DNA from: Rikenella sp031549665
GTDB lineage: Bacteria; Bacteroidota; Bacteroidia; Bacteroidales; Rikenellaceae
Direction of reading: 5' to 3'
Assembly (NCBI GenBank): GCA_031549665.1
Contig: JAVBPJ010000009.1
Coordinates: 1-26,358 of the forward strand
DNA length: 26,358 nt
Shown piece by piece: positions 8,194-17,097 of the stretch. The stretch's first letter is position 1; the number at the start of each line of letters is the position of its first letter. The notes beneath the pieces are model-generated. The model made no database searches. It was not told the DNA's origin and saw only the letters and a program-made list of their open reading frames with translations. The position numbers and the translations under genes are program-made.

Positions 8194-10224
8194 ATGAAAC
8201 GATCCGTCGCACCGCTTCTGCTATGCCTGTTCACGGGACTCTTTGCGGCGCAAGCCCGCGAGTTGCCGCGTTCCACCTTTGTCAGCTACCGCAACGCCAA
8301 CCAGGCTTTCGCAAACCAGTACGACAGTTCGCAGAACTTTGTCAACCTCAGCGGCGCGTGGAATTTCCGCCTGTTCCCGACCGCGGCCCAAATCCCCGCC
8401 GAAGTGCTGGCCGAGGGCTACGAACCCGCCGGATGGCGCACCATCGCCGTTCCCGGCACGTGGGAGCTTCAGGGCGAGGGAACGCCGCTTTACGCCGACC
8501 GCGCCTACGATTTCCTGACCTCGAAACCCGCCGCCATCGGCGCCCCTCCCGCGGCCGTACCCGCCGGAGTGTACCTGCGCAACTTCACCGTTCCGTTCGA
8601 TTTGGCCGACCGCGCCCTGTTCCTGCACATCGGAGCCGCCAAGGGCGGAATCCGGGTCTACGTCAACGGGAAAGAGGTGGGTCGCAATGCCGACTCGAAG
8701 GACGCCGCCGAATTCGACATCACCCTGGCGATCCAGCGGGGCCGGAACCGGCTGGTGATCGTCAACGAGAAATACACCTCCGAAAGCTGGCTGGAAGATC
8801 AGTCCGGGTGGCGCCTGTCGGGCATCAACCGCGAGGTTTTTGTCTTTGCCCAACCCAAAATACGGGTGCGCGACTACCTGGTGCGCACCACCCTCGACCC
8901 CAGCTACACGAACGGCTTGCTCGAAACGGCCCTGCTGCTCAAAAGCCAGTTGCTCAACACCCACACCGTCAAGGTATATTACGAACTGCTCGACCCGCAG
9001 GGACGGGTGGTGAGCCAGAACATGCGCGAGGCCACCGTGGGAATGCGTGGCGAGGACACCGTCCGTTTCACCGCCTCGATCCCCGGCGTGGTGAAATGGA
9101 ACGCCGAACAACCCCGGCTCTATACCATCCTGTACCGGATTCAGCGCGAGGGGCGTTTCACCGAATACCTGGCCTGCAAAGTAGGATTCCGCACCGCCGA
9201 GGTGAAGGGCAACCAATTCCTGATCAACGGCAAGGCGGTTTCTCTTCGCGGGATCAACCTCGCCGAATTCGATCCCGAAACAGGCAACGTGCTGTCGCGC
9301 GAACAGTGGCGCGAACGGCTCCAACAGGCCAAGTACCGCGGCGTGAACGCCGTGCGTCCGGCCCATCCGATGGGTCATGACTTTTACGAACTGTGCGACG
9401 AACTGGGCCTCTATGTGTGCGACGTGGCCAATTTGAACGCGCAGGGCGTTGCGGACATCTCTTCGGCCGAATACGAATGGAACGGCGGTTTTTCGGGCAG
9501 CCCCGCCCAACTGTACGCGGGCCGCAACTTTGCCAACAACCCCGAGTGGCTGGATCCGTTCCTCGAACGGGTCGACCGCATGTACGAACAGAGCAAAAAC
9601 CACCCCTCGGTGGTGCTGTGGTCGTTGGGCGATCATGCCGGAAACGGCTACAACATGTACCGGGCCTACTTGCAGCTCCGCTCGAAAGAGAGTACCCGCC
9701 CCATTGTGTACAACGACGCCGACATGGAGTGGAATACCGACGTCTACTGCCCCGACCAGCCCCGGCGCGAGAACCCCTCGGGCCGACCGATGATCACCAT
9801 GCAGGGCGTGGCCGCGGCAGGGCAGGGTGGGTTTCAGGCCGCCCTCGAACAGCCCCTGCAAGCCGCCACGGGACGGGAACTGACCAACGACTACCGTCCG
9901 ATCGCCAAAACCCCGCCGCCATCGGTCGCTTCCCAGGAGTATTGGAAGAACATAGAGGCCGATTTCCAGAGCATTTCGGTCGAAGCGTTCAATCCCGATC
10001 GCGGAACGCTGACCCTGAAAAACAACCTCGATTTCGCCAACCTGAGCGAACTGAAATGCACCTACGAGCTGATCGACGCCAAAGGAAAAGTGGTGAAACA
10101 CGGGGTGCTTCCCGCTTCGGCCGCTCCTGGCGAGAGTTGTCCGCTTACGCTTCCCCGTCCGGGGGCCAACCAGTCGTTGCGGCTCACCGCCGGCAACGTG
10201 TGGCAATACACGCTAACCCATTAG
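8194..10224 (+). CDS. Secreted GH2 (beta-galactosidase-like) protein, probably catalytically inactive
   Basis: 676 aa from the ATG at 8194, which gives a clear signal peptide (MKRSVAPLLLCLFTGLFAAQ, then A). The open frame extends to 8011, but those 61 residues cross the divergent promoter. The order follows GH2: sugar-binding jelly roll (about 45-225, VPGTWELQG, SGINREVFVF), Ig-like domain (about 226-335), then a barrel (about 336-560). By hand alignment to E. coli LacZ, the acid/base motif SLGNES reads SLGDHA (Glu461 becomes His481). The nucleophile motif KPLILCEY reads RPMITMQG (Glu537 becomes Gln). DEANIETHG reads DVANLNAQG, losing Mg ligands Glu416 and His418. The late barrel strands (LacZ WDWVDQ to MNGLV) appear missing, and the protein stops after one further Ig-like domain. 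It is probably a carbohydrate-binding pseudoenzyme. plsC starts 3 bases later. Confidence 0.85.
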   Translation: MKRSVAPLLLCLFTGLFAAQARELPRSTFVSYRNANQAFANQYDSSQNFVNLSGAWNFRLFPTAAQIPAEVLAEGYEPAGWRTIAVPGTWELQGEGTPLYADRAYDFLTSKPAAIGAPPAAVPAGVYLRNFTVPFDLADRALFLHIGAAKGGIRVYVNGKEVGRNADSKDAAEFDITLAIQRGRNRLVIVNEKYTSESWLEDQSGWRLSGINREVFVFAQPKIRVRDYLVRTTLDPSYTNGLLETALLLKSQLLNTHTVKVYYELLDPQGRVVSQNMREATVGMRGEDTVRFTASIPGVVKWNAEQPRLYTILYRIQREGRFTEYLACKVGFRTAEVKGNQFLINGKAVSLRGINLAEFDPETGNVLSREQWRERLQQAKYRGVNAVRPAHPMGHDFYELCDELGLYVCDVANLNAQGVADISSAEYEWNGGFSGSPAQLYAGRNFANNPEWLDPFLERVDRMYEQSKNHPSVVLWSLGDHAGNGYNMYRAYLQLRSKESTRPIVYNDADMEWNTDVYCPDQPRRENPSGRPMITMQGVAAAGQGGFQAALEQPLQAATGRELTNDYRPIAKTPPPSVASQEYWKNIEADFQSISVEAFNPDRGTLTLKNNLDFANLSELKCTYELIDAKGKVVKHGVLPASAAPGESCPLTLPRPGANQSLRLTAGNVWQYTLTH

Positions 10225-10227
10225 GCC

Positions 10228-10947
10228 ATGCGGCGTTTCCAAACCACCTGTTACCTGATTGTTTTGGCCCTGTTTACGGTGGCCATGTTTCTGGTATTCT
10301 GCATCGCGTGGTTGCTGACCGTGCCGTTCGATCCCTGCAAACGCAGGGTGATCCATTTTCTGTCCCGTTGCTGGTCGAAGGGAATGTACATCATCCACCC
10401 TTGGTGGCGGGTGCGGGTCGAGGGGCTGGAGAACATCCCTCGTGGCGGCGGCCCCTACGTGGTGGTTTCGAACCACCAGGCCATGCTCGATATTCCCCTG
10501 CTGTACGCGCTTCCGTTGAATTTTAAGTGGGTCTCCAAGCGCGAGGTCTACAAAATCCCCATCTTCGGCTGGGTGCTGTGGATGCACGGCGACGTAGCCA
10601 TCGAGCGGGGCGGAGCCTCCAGCGTCAAAAAAATGTTCGCCGACTGCAACAGCTACCTAAAACGGGGCGTGTCGGTGATTATCTTTCCGGAAGGAACCCG
10701 CACCCGCACCGGCCGCATGGGACCCTTCAAGGAAGGGGCGCTGCTGCTGGCCCGACAAAGCAACACGCCGTTGCTGCCCGTTGTGATCGACGGCACGTAC
10801 GACGCATTTACAAAAGGCATGGTTGGCCCTCACACTTTCCGGGTGCGCATACTCCCTCCGGTGGCGAGCGCAGACATCTCGGCCGAAGAGCTTCACCGGC
10901 AAATGATCGACCAGCACCGGGCCATTGCCCCCCAACGCTATTCATAA
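10228..10947 (+). CDS. plsC: 1-acyl-sn-glycerol-3-phosphate acyltransferase (PlsC-like)
   Basis: 239 aa. It acylates lysophosphatidate to phosphatidate at the inner membrane, a core step of phospholipid synthesis. Seen: an N-terminal membrane helix (about 8-31), the catalytic block I motif NHQAMLD (His83 and Asp88, HX4D), block II around KREVYKIPIFGW, the block III substrate-binding motif FPEGTRTRTG (153-162), and the block IV region LLPVVIDGT. The ATG at 10228 follows the GH2-like stop by 3 bases, and the stop precedes the parE start by 10, so the gene is embedded in an operon. Acyl-acceptor specificity (LPA against ornithine or other lyso-lipids) cannot be settled from motifs alone. Confidence 0.92.
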   Translation: MRRFQTTCYLIVLALFTVAMFLVFCIAWLLTVPFDPCKRRVIHFLSRCWSKGMYIIHPWWRVRVEGLENIPRGGGPYVVVSNHQAMLDIPLLYALPLNFKWVSKREVYKIPIFGWVLWMHGDVAIERGGASSVKKMFADCNSYLKRGVSVIIFPEGTRTRTGRMGPFKEGALLLARQSNTPLLPVVIDGTYDAFTKGMVGPHTFRVRILPPVASADISAEELHRQMIDQHRAIAPQRYS

Positions 10948-10957
10948 CCCACCCCGT

Positions 10958-12814
10958 ATGGCAGCAGACGCAGCAAATTATTCCGAAGAACACATCCAGA
11001 CCCTCGACTGGAAAGAACACATCCGCCGCCGCCCCGGTATGTACATCGGCAAGCTGGGCGACGGGACGCAGGTCGACGACGGGATCTACATCCTCATCAA
11101 GGAGGTGTTGGACAACTCGCTCGACGAGTACATGATGGGATTCGGCAAGCAGATCGAGATCGGAGTCGAGGGAACCGTTGTTTCGATCCGCGACTACGGA
11201 CGCGGCATTCCGCTGGGCAAGCTCGAAGAGGTGGCCTCGAAAATGAACACCGGAGCCAAGTACGATTCGAAAGCCTTCAAAAAATCGGTCGGTCTGAACG
11301 GCGTGGGGATCAAGGCGGTGAACGCCCTGTCGTCGTCGTTCGTGATCACCAGCGTGCGCGAGGGCGAGGCGCGGACCATCGAATTTTCGGCCGGCAACAA
11401 AGTCGGCGAACACACCGAAGCCACCCAGCAGAAAAACGGAACCGCCGTCCGCTTTACCGCCGACGCCGAAGTGTTCGGGCAGTACGGATACAACTTCGAG
11501 TACATCGAAACGATGCTCAAAAACTACACCTACCTGAACGCCGGGCTGGTGATGAAGTTCAACGGCGTTCCCTACGTGTCGAAAAACGGCCTGCTCGACC
11601 TGTTGAACGAAAGCGTGAGCGACGATTTTCTCTATCCCCCCATCCACCTGCGGGGCGAAGATATCGAGATAGCCCTGACCCATGGTACGGGCTACAACGA
11701 GTCGTACTACTCGTTCGTCAACGGGCAGCACACCACCCAGGGCGGAACCCACCAGGCCGCCTTCCGCGAAGCGGTGGTGAAAACCGTGCGCGAGTTCTAC
11801 AAAAAGGATTTCGACGCCTCGGACATCCGCACCTCGATCATCGCCGCCGTCAGCGTCAAGGTCGAAGAGCCGGTGTTCGAGTCGCAGACCAAAACCAAGC
11901 TCGGATCGAAGGAGATGTCGCCCGACGGCGTGTCGGTGCGGAATTTCATCATCGATTTCCTCAAGGAACACCTGGACAACTACCTGCACAAGCACCCCGA
12001 AACAGCCGACATCCTGCTCAAAAAGATCCAGGAGGCCGAAAAGGAGCGTAAGGCCATCAGCGGCATCCAGAAAAAGGCCCGCGAATTTGCCAAAAAAGCC
12101 TCGCTGCACAACAAAAAACTGCGCGACTGCCGCGTCCACCTCGGCGACAAGGACGAACGCAACGAAGAGACCTCCATCTTCATCACCGAGGGCGACTCGG
12201 CCAGCGGATCGATCACCAAGTCGCGCGACGTGAACACGCAGGCCGTGTTCAGCTTGCGTGGAAAGCCGCTCAACACCTACGGACTGACCAAAAAGATCGT
12301 CTACGAGAACGAAGAGTTCAACCTGCTGCAAGCCGCCCTCAATATCGAAGAGGGGATGGACGACCTGCGCTACAACAAAGTGATCATCGCCACCGACGCC
12401 GACGTGGACGGGATGCACATCCGGTTGCTGCTGATCACCTTCTTCCTGCAATTCTTCCCCGACATCATCCGAGGCGAACACCTCTACATCCTGCAAACCC
12501 CGCTGTTCCGGGTGCGGAACAAGAAACAGACCATCTACTGCTACAACGAAGCCGAACGGCAGGCCGCCGTCAAAAAACTCGGCACCAACCCCGAGATCAC
12601 CCGTTTCAAGGGCCTCGGCGAGATATCCCCCGAAGAGTTCAGCGCCTTTATCGGCGAGAACATCCGGCTCGAAATGGTGCGCATGACCAAAAGCGACCCC
12701 ATCGGCGACCTGCTGGAATTCTACATGGGAAAAAACACCCAGGAACGCCAGGACTTTATCATCGACAACCTGAAGATCGAAGAGGACATCGTAGAAACCC
12801 CCGAAGCCGTATAA
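10958..12814 (+). CDS. parE: DNA topoisomerase IV subunit B (ParE)
   Basis: 618 aa from the ATG at 10958 (MAADAANYSEEHIQTLDWKE). The frame is open to 10925, but those extra codons lie over the plsC end. It is the ATPase subunit of the type IIA topoisomerase that decatenates daughter chromosomes. Seen: GHKL motifs with the ATP-hydrolysing Glu49 and Asn53 in KEVLDNSLDE, RDYGRGIP (Asp79), GLNGVGIKAVNALS; the transducer lysine region; the TOPRIM motifs TEGDSASGS (Glu411) and TDADVDGMH (Asp480, 482, 484). It is 15 bases ahead of parC. Pairing with the ParC-type A subunit, rather than a GyrA, and the short length favour ParE over GyrB. Confidence 0.94.
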   Translation: MAADAANYSEEHIQTLDWKEHIRRRPGMYIGKLGDGTQVDDGIYILIKEVLDNSLDEYMMGFGKQIEIGVEGTVVSIRDYGRGIPLGKLEEVASKMNTGAKYDSKAFKKSVGLNGVGIKAVNALSSSFVITSVREGEARTIEFSAGNKVGEHTEATQQKNGTAVRFTADAEVFGQYGYNFEYIETMLKNYTYLNAGLVMKFNGVPYVSKNGLLDLLNESVSDDFLYPPIHLRGEDIEIALTHGTGYNESYYSFVNGQHTTQGGTHQAAFREAVVKTVREFYKKDFDASDIRTSIIAAVSVKVEEPVFESQTKTKLGSKEMSPDGVSVRNFIIDFLKEHLDNYLHKHPETADILLKKIQEAEKERKAISGIQKKAREFAKKASLHNKKLRDCRVHLGDKDERNEETSIFITEGDSASGSITKSRDVNTQAVFSLRGKPLNTYGLTKKIVYENEEFNLLQAALNIEEGMDDLRYNKVIIATDADVDGMHIRLLLITFFLQFFPDIIRGEHLYILQTPLFRVRNKKQTIYCYNEAERQAAVKKLGTNPEITRFKGLGEISPEEFSAFIGENIRLEMVRMTKSDPIGDLLEFYMGKNTQERQDFIIDNLKIEEDIVETPEAV

Positions 12815-12829
12815 CCCCCGCCATACCCC

Positions 12830-15568
12830 ATGAATAACGACGAAATCGAAGATTTGACCCCCGACCCCGAGCTGTCGGACCAAGCAATGGAAAGCGGACG
12901 GGAGGAACACGCCCCGCTCGAACCGGTTGAGGCCGTCGAGCAAAGCCGTTTCGAGAAACTCACCGCCGGAGCCGTTGCCCACAAGCTCACCGGCATGTAC
13001 AAGGATTGGTTTTTGGACTACGCCTCGTACGTGATTCTGGAACGCGCCGTGCCCCACCTGGAGGACGGGTTGAAACCCGTGCAACGCCGCATTCTGCACG
13101 CCATGAAGCGCATGGATGACGGCCGCTACAACAAGGTGGCCAACGTGATCGGGTTCACCATGCAGTTCCACCCGCACGGCGACGCCTCGATCGGCGACGC
13201 GCTGGTGCAACTGGGGCAAAAAGACCTGTTGGTTGACACGCAGGGAAACTGGGGAAACATCCTCACGGGCGACGGCGCCGCCGCTCCCCGTTACATCGAG
13301 GCGCGGCTGTCGAAACTGGCCCTCGACATCGTGTTCAACCCCAAGACCACCGAATGGATGCTCTCGTACGACGGGCGCAACCAGGAGCCGGTAACCCTGC
13401 CTGTCAAGTTCCCGCTGTTGCTGGCGCAGGGCGTTGAGGGGATCGCCGTGGGGCTGGCCTCGAAAATCCTGCCGCACAACTTTGTCGAACTGCTCGAAGC
13501 CTCGATCGCACACCTTAAAGGAGAACCCTTCGCACTCTATCCCGATTTCCCGACCGGTGGCATGATCGACGTGTCGAACTACCGCGACGGGCTGCGGGGC
13601 GGAGCGGTGAAAGTACGCGCCCGCATCTCGAAAATCGACCGCAAAACCCTTGTAATCACCGAAATTCCCTTCGGAAAAAACACCTCGGGCCTGATCGAAT
13701 CGATCCTCAAGGCCAACGAGAAGGGGAAAATCCGCATCAAAAAAGTGGACGACAACACGGCGGCCAACGTCGAAATCGTCATCCATCTGTCGGGCGACGT
13801 TTCGCCCGATAAAACCATCGACGCCCTGTACGCGTTCACCGATTGCGAAGTCTCCATTTCGCCGAACGCCTGCGTGATCCTCGACCACAAGCCGCTGTTT
13901 ATCAGCGTAAGCGACATGCTTCGCCGTTCGGTCGACAACACCCAGGGCCTTCTGAAGCGCGAACTCGAAATCCGCCTGGCCGAGCTGTCCGAAGAGTGGC
14001 ACCTGTCGAGCCTCGAACGTATTTTCATCGAAAACCGCATCTACAACGACATCGAGCAGTGCACCACCTGGGAATCCGTTCTGGAGACCATCGACCGCGG
14101 CCTGACCCCCTTCAAAGCCAAGCTGCGCCGCGAAGTAACCCGCGACGACATCGTCAAGCTGACCGAGATCAAAATCAAGCGCATCTCGCGGTTCGACGCT
14201 TTCCGGGCCGACGAGCAGATCAAGGCCCTCGAAGCCGAAATGGTCGAAGTGCAGGGCCACCTCGACACGCTGGTGAAATACACCATCAAGTACTACCAAA
14301 CCATCCTCAAGAAATACGCGGCGGGCCGCGAGCGCAAAACCGAAATCCGCTCGTTCGACACCATCGAAGCCGCCAAGGTGGTGGTGGCCAACGCCAAACT
14401 CTACGTCAACCGCGAGGAAGGGTTCTACGGCATCGGGGCGGGGATGAAAAAGGAGGAGTTCGTGTGCGACTGTTCCGACATTGACGACGTAATCATTTTC
14501 AACAAGCAGGGCAAGTACACCATCACCAAGGTGTCGGAAAAAGCCTTTTTCAGCAAGGGAATCCTCTCGATCGGCATTTTCAAGAAAAACGACGACCGCA
14601 CCATCTACAACGTCATCTACCGCGACGGCCTCAAGGGAGCCATCATGATGAAACGCTGCGCCATCAAGGGGATCACCCGCGACCGCGAATACGACATCAC
14701 CAAGGGAACGCCCGGCAGCGAAATCCTGTACATGAGCGTCAACCCCAACGGCGAGGCCGAAACCCTGAAAATATACTTCAAGCCCCGCCCGAGGCTCAAA
14801 AAACTGATCGTCGACATGAACTTCGGCGAACAGGTGATCAAGGGGCGGCAATCGCAGGGGAACCTCTTCTCGCGTTACGCCATCCACAAAATCGTGATGA
14901 AAGAGCGGGGCAGTTCCACCCTGGGCGGGCAGTCCGTGTGGTTCGACAGCGACATCCGACGGCTCAACAGCGACGGCCGGGGCGAACTGCTCGGCACCTT
15001 CGCCGGCGACGACCGCCTGCTGGTGTGGAGCGCCGACGGCAGCTATTATACCGCCGGATACGGCCCCGAACAGCACTTCCCCGAAAACCTGCTGCGGATC
15101 GAAAAGTACGACCCGGCGCGCATCTACACCGTGATCTACATCGACACCGAACAGGGACTGCACTACATCAAACGTTTCACGGTCGATGTGTGCGACCAAA
15201 AGCCCCAGCAATTTGTCGACCCCGGCAACCGCTACGTTACCCTGAGCGACGAACGCTACCCGGTGCTTGAGCTGAGCTACGGCGGCAAATACGCCGACCG
15301 TTCGCCCGAGGTGATCGACGCCGACGACTTTATCGGCGTAAAGGGCTACAAGGCCAAGGGGAAACGGCTGTCGAACCTCACCCTGAAAGAGGTGATTTGG
15401 CTGGCCCCGCTCCAGAAAGAGGAACCGGCCAGCGCCCCCGCAACCGAACCCGAAACCGTTTTTGCACCGCCCGCCGAGGTGGACGAACCCGAATCCTTTG
15501 TCGAATCCGACGAACAGGAGTGGGAAATCCACTCCGAGGGCGACGGCAAGCAGCTCGAACTCTTTTAA
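12830..15568 (+). CDS. parC: DNA topoisomerase IV subunit A (ParC)
   Basis: 912 aa. It is the DNA breakage-reunion subunit, partner of ParE. Residues 1-45 are an acidic, apparently disordered N-terminal extension. The core follows: YASYVILERAVPHLEDGLKPVQRRILHA (within 64-91), FHPHGDASIGDAL (113-125), and AAPRYIEARLS with the active-site tyrosine Tyr155. After a coiled-coil region (about 400-500), the C-terminal domain contains beta-pinwheel-like repeats ending with an acidic, Pro/Glu-rich tail (about 865-912). At the position of quinolone-contacting Ser80 (E. coli ParC) this protein has Ala119, with Asp123 where Glu84 lies. The ATG at 12830 starts 15 bases after parE; aroK follows by 16. Confidence 0.94.
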   Translation: MNNDEIEDLTPDPELSDQAMESGREEHAPLEPVEAVEQSRFEKLTAGAVAHKLTGMYKDWFLDYASYVILERAVPHLEDGLKPVQRRILHAMKRMDDGRYNKVANVIGFTMQFHPHGDASIGDALVQLGQKDLLVDTQGNWGNILTGDGAAAPRYIEARLSKLALDIVFNPKTTEWMLSYDGRNQEPVTLPVKFPLLLAQGVEGIAVGLASKILPHNFVELLEASIAHLKGEPFALYPDFPTGGMIDVSNYRDGLRGGAVKVRARISKIDRKTLVITEIPFGKNTSGLIESILKANEKGKIRIKKVDDNTAANVEIVIHLSGDVSPDKTIDALYAFTDCEVSISPNACVILDHKPLFISVSDMLRRSVDNTQGLLKRELEIRLAELSEEWHLSSLERIFIENRIYNDIEQCTTWESVLETIDRGLTPFKAKLRREVTRDDIVKLTEIKIKRISRFDAFRADEQIKALEAEMVEVQGHLDTLVKYTIKYYQTILKKYAAGRERKTEIRSFDTIEAAKVVVANAKLYVNREEGFYGIGAGMKKEEFVCDCSDIDDVIIFNKQGKYTITKVSEKAFFSKGILSIGIFKKNDDRTIYNVIYRDGLKGAIMMKRCAIKGITRDREYDITKGTPGSEILYMSVNPNGEAETLKIYFKPRPRLKKLIVDMNFGEQVIKGRQSQGNLFSRYAIHKIVMKERGSSTLGGQSVWFDSDIRRLNSDGRGELLGTFAGDDRLLVWSADGSYYTAGYGPEQHFPENLLRIEKYDPARIYTVIYIDTEQGLHYIKRFTVDVCDQKPQQFVDPGNRYVTLSDERYPVLELSYGGKYADRSPEVIDADDFIGVKGYKAKGKRLSNLTLKEVIWLAPLQKEEPASAPATEPETVFAPPAEVDEPESFVESDEQEWEIHSEGDGKQLELF

Positions 15569-15584
15569 TCGTTCCCGACCCGCC

Positions 15585-16127
15585 ATGCGTATTTTTCTGA
15601 TCGGCTTTATGGGCAGCGGCAAATCGACGCTGGGGCGGCGCCTGGCGGCGCGGTTGAACTGCCCGTTCGTCGATCTGGACCACGCCATCGAAGCCCAGGA
15701 GGGGCAAAGCATCTCGGAAATCTTCGCCGAACGCGGCGAAACAGCCTTCCGGGCATTGGAACACCAGCGCCTGCTCGAAGCGATCGAGCGCCATGCCGAC
15801 GGCGTTTTTTCGACCGGCGGAGGCGCTCCCTGCTACCACAACCACATGGAGCTGATGAATCGGGTCGGGCTGACCATCTACCTGCGGATGGAACCGGCCA
15901 TGCTCTTTTCGCGGCTCGAAAAGGGGAGGGCGCACCGCCCGCTGATCGCCGGAAAAAGCGACGAACAGCTTCGCGCCTACATCGCCGACACGCTTTCGGC
16001 CCGCGAACCTTGCTACCGGCAGGCCCGGGTAACGGTCGACCACCAGGCAGCCTATCCCGAGCGTATCTTGCAGGTGATCGGCCCTTACCTGGAGAATCCC
16101 TCCCTGCTCGAATCTCCGCCCCTTTGA
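15585..16127 (+). CDS. aroK: Shikimate kinase
   Basis: 180 aa. It phosphorylates shikimate at the 3-hydroxyl in the pathway to chorismate, in the cytoplasm. Seen: Walker A GFMGSGKST (7-15), the shikimate-binding acids in VDLDHAIE (Asp30, Asp32), Arg56 in ETAFRALE, the GGGAP motif (78-82), and the adenine-loop/lid region RAHRPLIAG. I chose the ATG at 15585 (MRIFLIGFMGSGKST) because the family begins at this strand. The frame is open further upstream only because it runs inside parC. Chorismate would feed aromatic amino acids, folate and, if the neighbouring prenyltransferase is MqnP, menaquinone. It follows parC by 16 bases. Confidence 0.95.
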   Translation: MRIFLIGFMGSGKSTLGRRLAARLNCPFVDLDHAIEAQEGQSISEIFAERGETAFRALEHQRLLEAIERHADGVFSTGGGAPCYHNHMELMNRVGLTIYLRMEPAMLFSRLEKGRAHRPLIAGKSDEQLRAYIADTLSAREPCYRQARVTVDHQAAYPERILQVIGPYLENPSLLESPPL

Positions 16128-16140
16128 CCCGCTGCCGGCC

Positions 16141-16209
16141 ATGACTTCCTTCATTTCGCTTGCGGTCGGCCTTACTCGAATGAACGTCCCGAAACACCGA
16201 ATCCGATGA
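16141..16209 (+). other. 22-codon open frame overlapping the mqnP start by ATGA
   Basis: ATG at 16141 opens a frame of 22 codons (MTSFISLAVG..., ending NVPKHRIR) whose TGA at 16207-16209 overlaps the downstream ATG at 16206 as ATGA. It fills the only sizeable gap (78 bases) in this operon. It could be a translational-coupling leader or chance. No similarity is recognised. Confidence 0.15.
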
Positions 16210-17096
16210 TTAAAAGGTACCTGTCGCTCGTCAAATTTTCGCACACCATTTTCGGACTTCCGTTCGCCCTGGTCGGATACGCCTGGGGCGTTTCGCTGGT
16301 GGGGTTCAATCCCTGGACGTTGGCGGCGGTATTGCTTTGCATGGTCTTTGCGCGCAATGCGGCCATGGGATTCAACCGCCTGATCGATCGCCGGTTCGAC
16401 GAGCAGAACCCCCGCACCGCCTCGCGCGAAATTCCCTCGGGCGTTGTCTCCGTCCGTTCGGCCCGCCTGTTTGTGGCGGCGAACGGGCTGCTGTTTGTGC
16501 TGAGTTCGTCGCTCTTTTGGGTCAACGGCCTGTGGAATCCCTGGCCCCTGTTGCTGGCTCCCGCCGCGCTGGCCGTGATTTTGGGATACAGCTACACGAA
16601 ACGTTTTACCCCGCTCTGCCACCTGGTGCTGGGCGTGGGGCTGGCCATTTCGCCCTCGGCTGCCTTTTTAGCCACCACGGGGGAGCTGCACGTTACCGTC
16701 GTGCTGCTGTCGGTGGCGGTTTTCTTTTGGGTGTCGGGGTTCGATATTCTGTACGCCCTGCAGGATCGGGAATTCGACCGTTCGCACAAACTGCATTCGA
16801 TTCCGGCGGCGTTGGGGGTGTGGGGCAGCCTGATCGTAAGCGCCCTGCTGCACCTGTGTACGCTGCTGGCGCTGGGTTACCTGACCCACCGCTACATTGG
16901 CGGGACCTACTTCCGGATCGGTCTGGGGCTGTTTGCCGCGCTGTTGATTTACCAGCACCTGATCATACGTCCCAAGCGGCTCGACCGCATCGACCAGACT
17001 TTCGCCCTGGTCAACGGCATCGCCAGCCTGCTGTTCGCCTCAGGGGCGATCGCCGACGTGATTCACTGGTCGATGTGGGGTCATTCAATAAGCTGA
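16206..17096 (+). CDS. UbiA-family prenyltransferase, probably MqnP (futalosine menaquinone pathway)
   Basis: 296 aa, an integral membrane protein with eight or nine helices. The two Asp-rich prenyl-diphosphate/Mg sites are visible: NRLIDRRFDEQNPRTASRE (Asn57, Asp61, Asp65) and DILYALQDREFDRSHKLHS (Asp180, Asp187, Asp191). The ARNAAMGFNRLIDR and NPRTA-REIPSG wording is what I associate with the UbiA subgroup assigned to futalosine-pathway MqnP, rather than with MenA or with E. coli UbiA. That subgroup call is by recognition and not by tree. Reaction: prenylation of an aromatic acid at the membrane. It follows aroK by 78 bases and converges on the UbiB-like kinase, with the two stops separated by one base. 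An alternative is a 4-hydroxybenzoate polyprenyltransferase of other use. Confidence 0.82.
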   Translation: MIKRYLSLVKFSHTIFGLPFALVGYAWGVSLVGFNPWTLAAVLLCMVFARNAAMGFNRLIDRRFDEQNPRTASREIPSGVVSVRSARLFVAANGLLFVLSSSLFWVNGLWNPWPLLLAPAALAVILGYSYTKRFTPLCHLVLGVGLAISPSAAFLATTGELHVTVVLLSVAVFFWVSGFDILYALQDREFDRSHKLHSIPAALGVWGSLIVSALLHLCTLLALGYLTHRYIGGTYFRIGLGLFAALLIYQHLIIRPKRLDRIDQTFALVNGIASLLFASGAIADVIHWSMWGHSIS

Positions 17097-17097
17097 T

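Noticed and set aside
10958..15568. gyrB/gyrA instead of parE/parC
   Set aside because: The 618-aa B subunit, its direct pairing with the A subunit and the sequence style fit topoisomerase IV. Gyrase B in this group is usually longer and unpaired. A tree would settle it.
10808..15712. A 4.9-kb open frame on the minus strand opposite parE and parC (1634 codons)
   Set aside because: It is exactly antisense to two well-supported genes. GC-rich codons in the sense genes remove stops from that frame. The translation is His/Val/Gly-rich without any domain. The same applies to long antisense frames at 1884-3659, 8221-10206 and 22463-24265.
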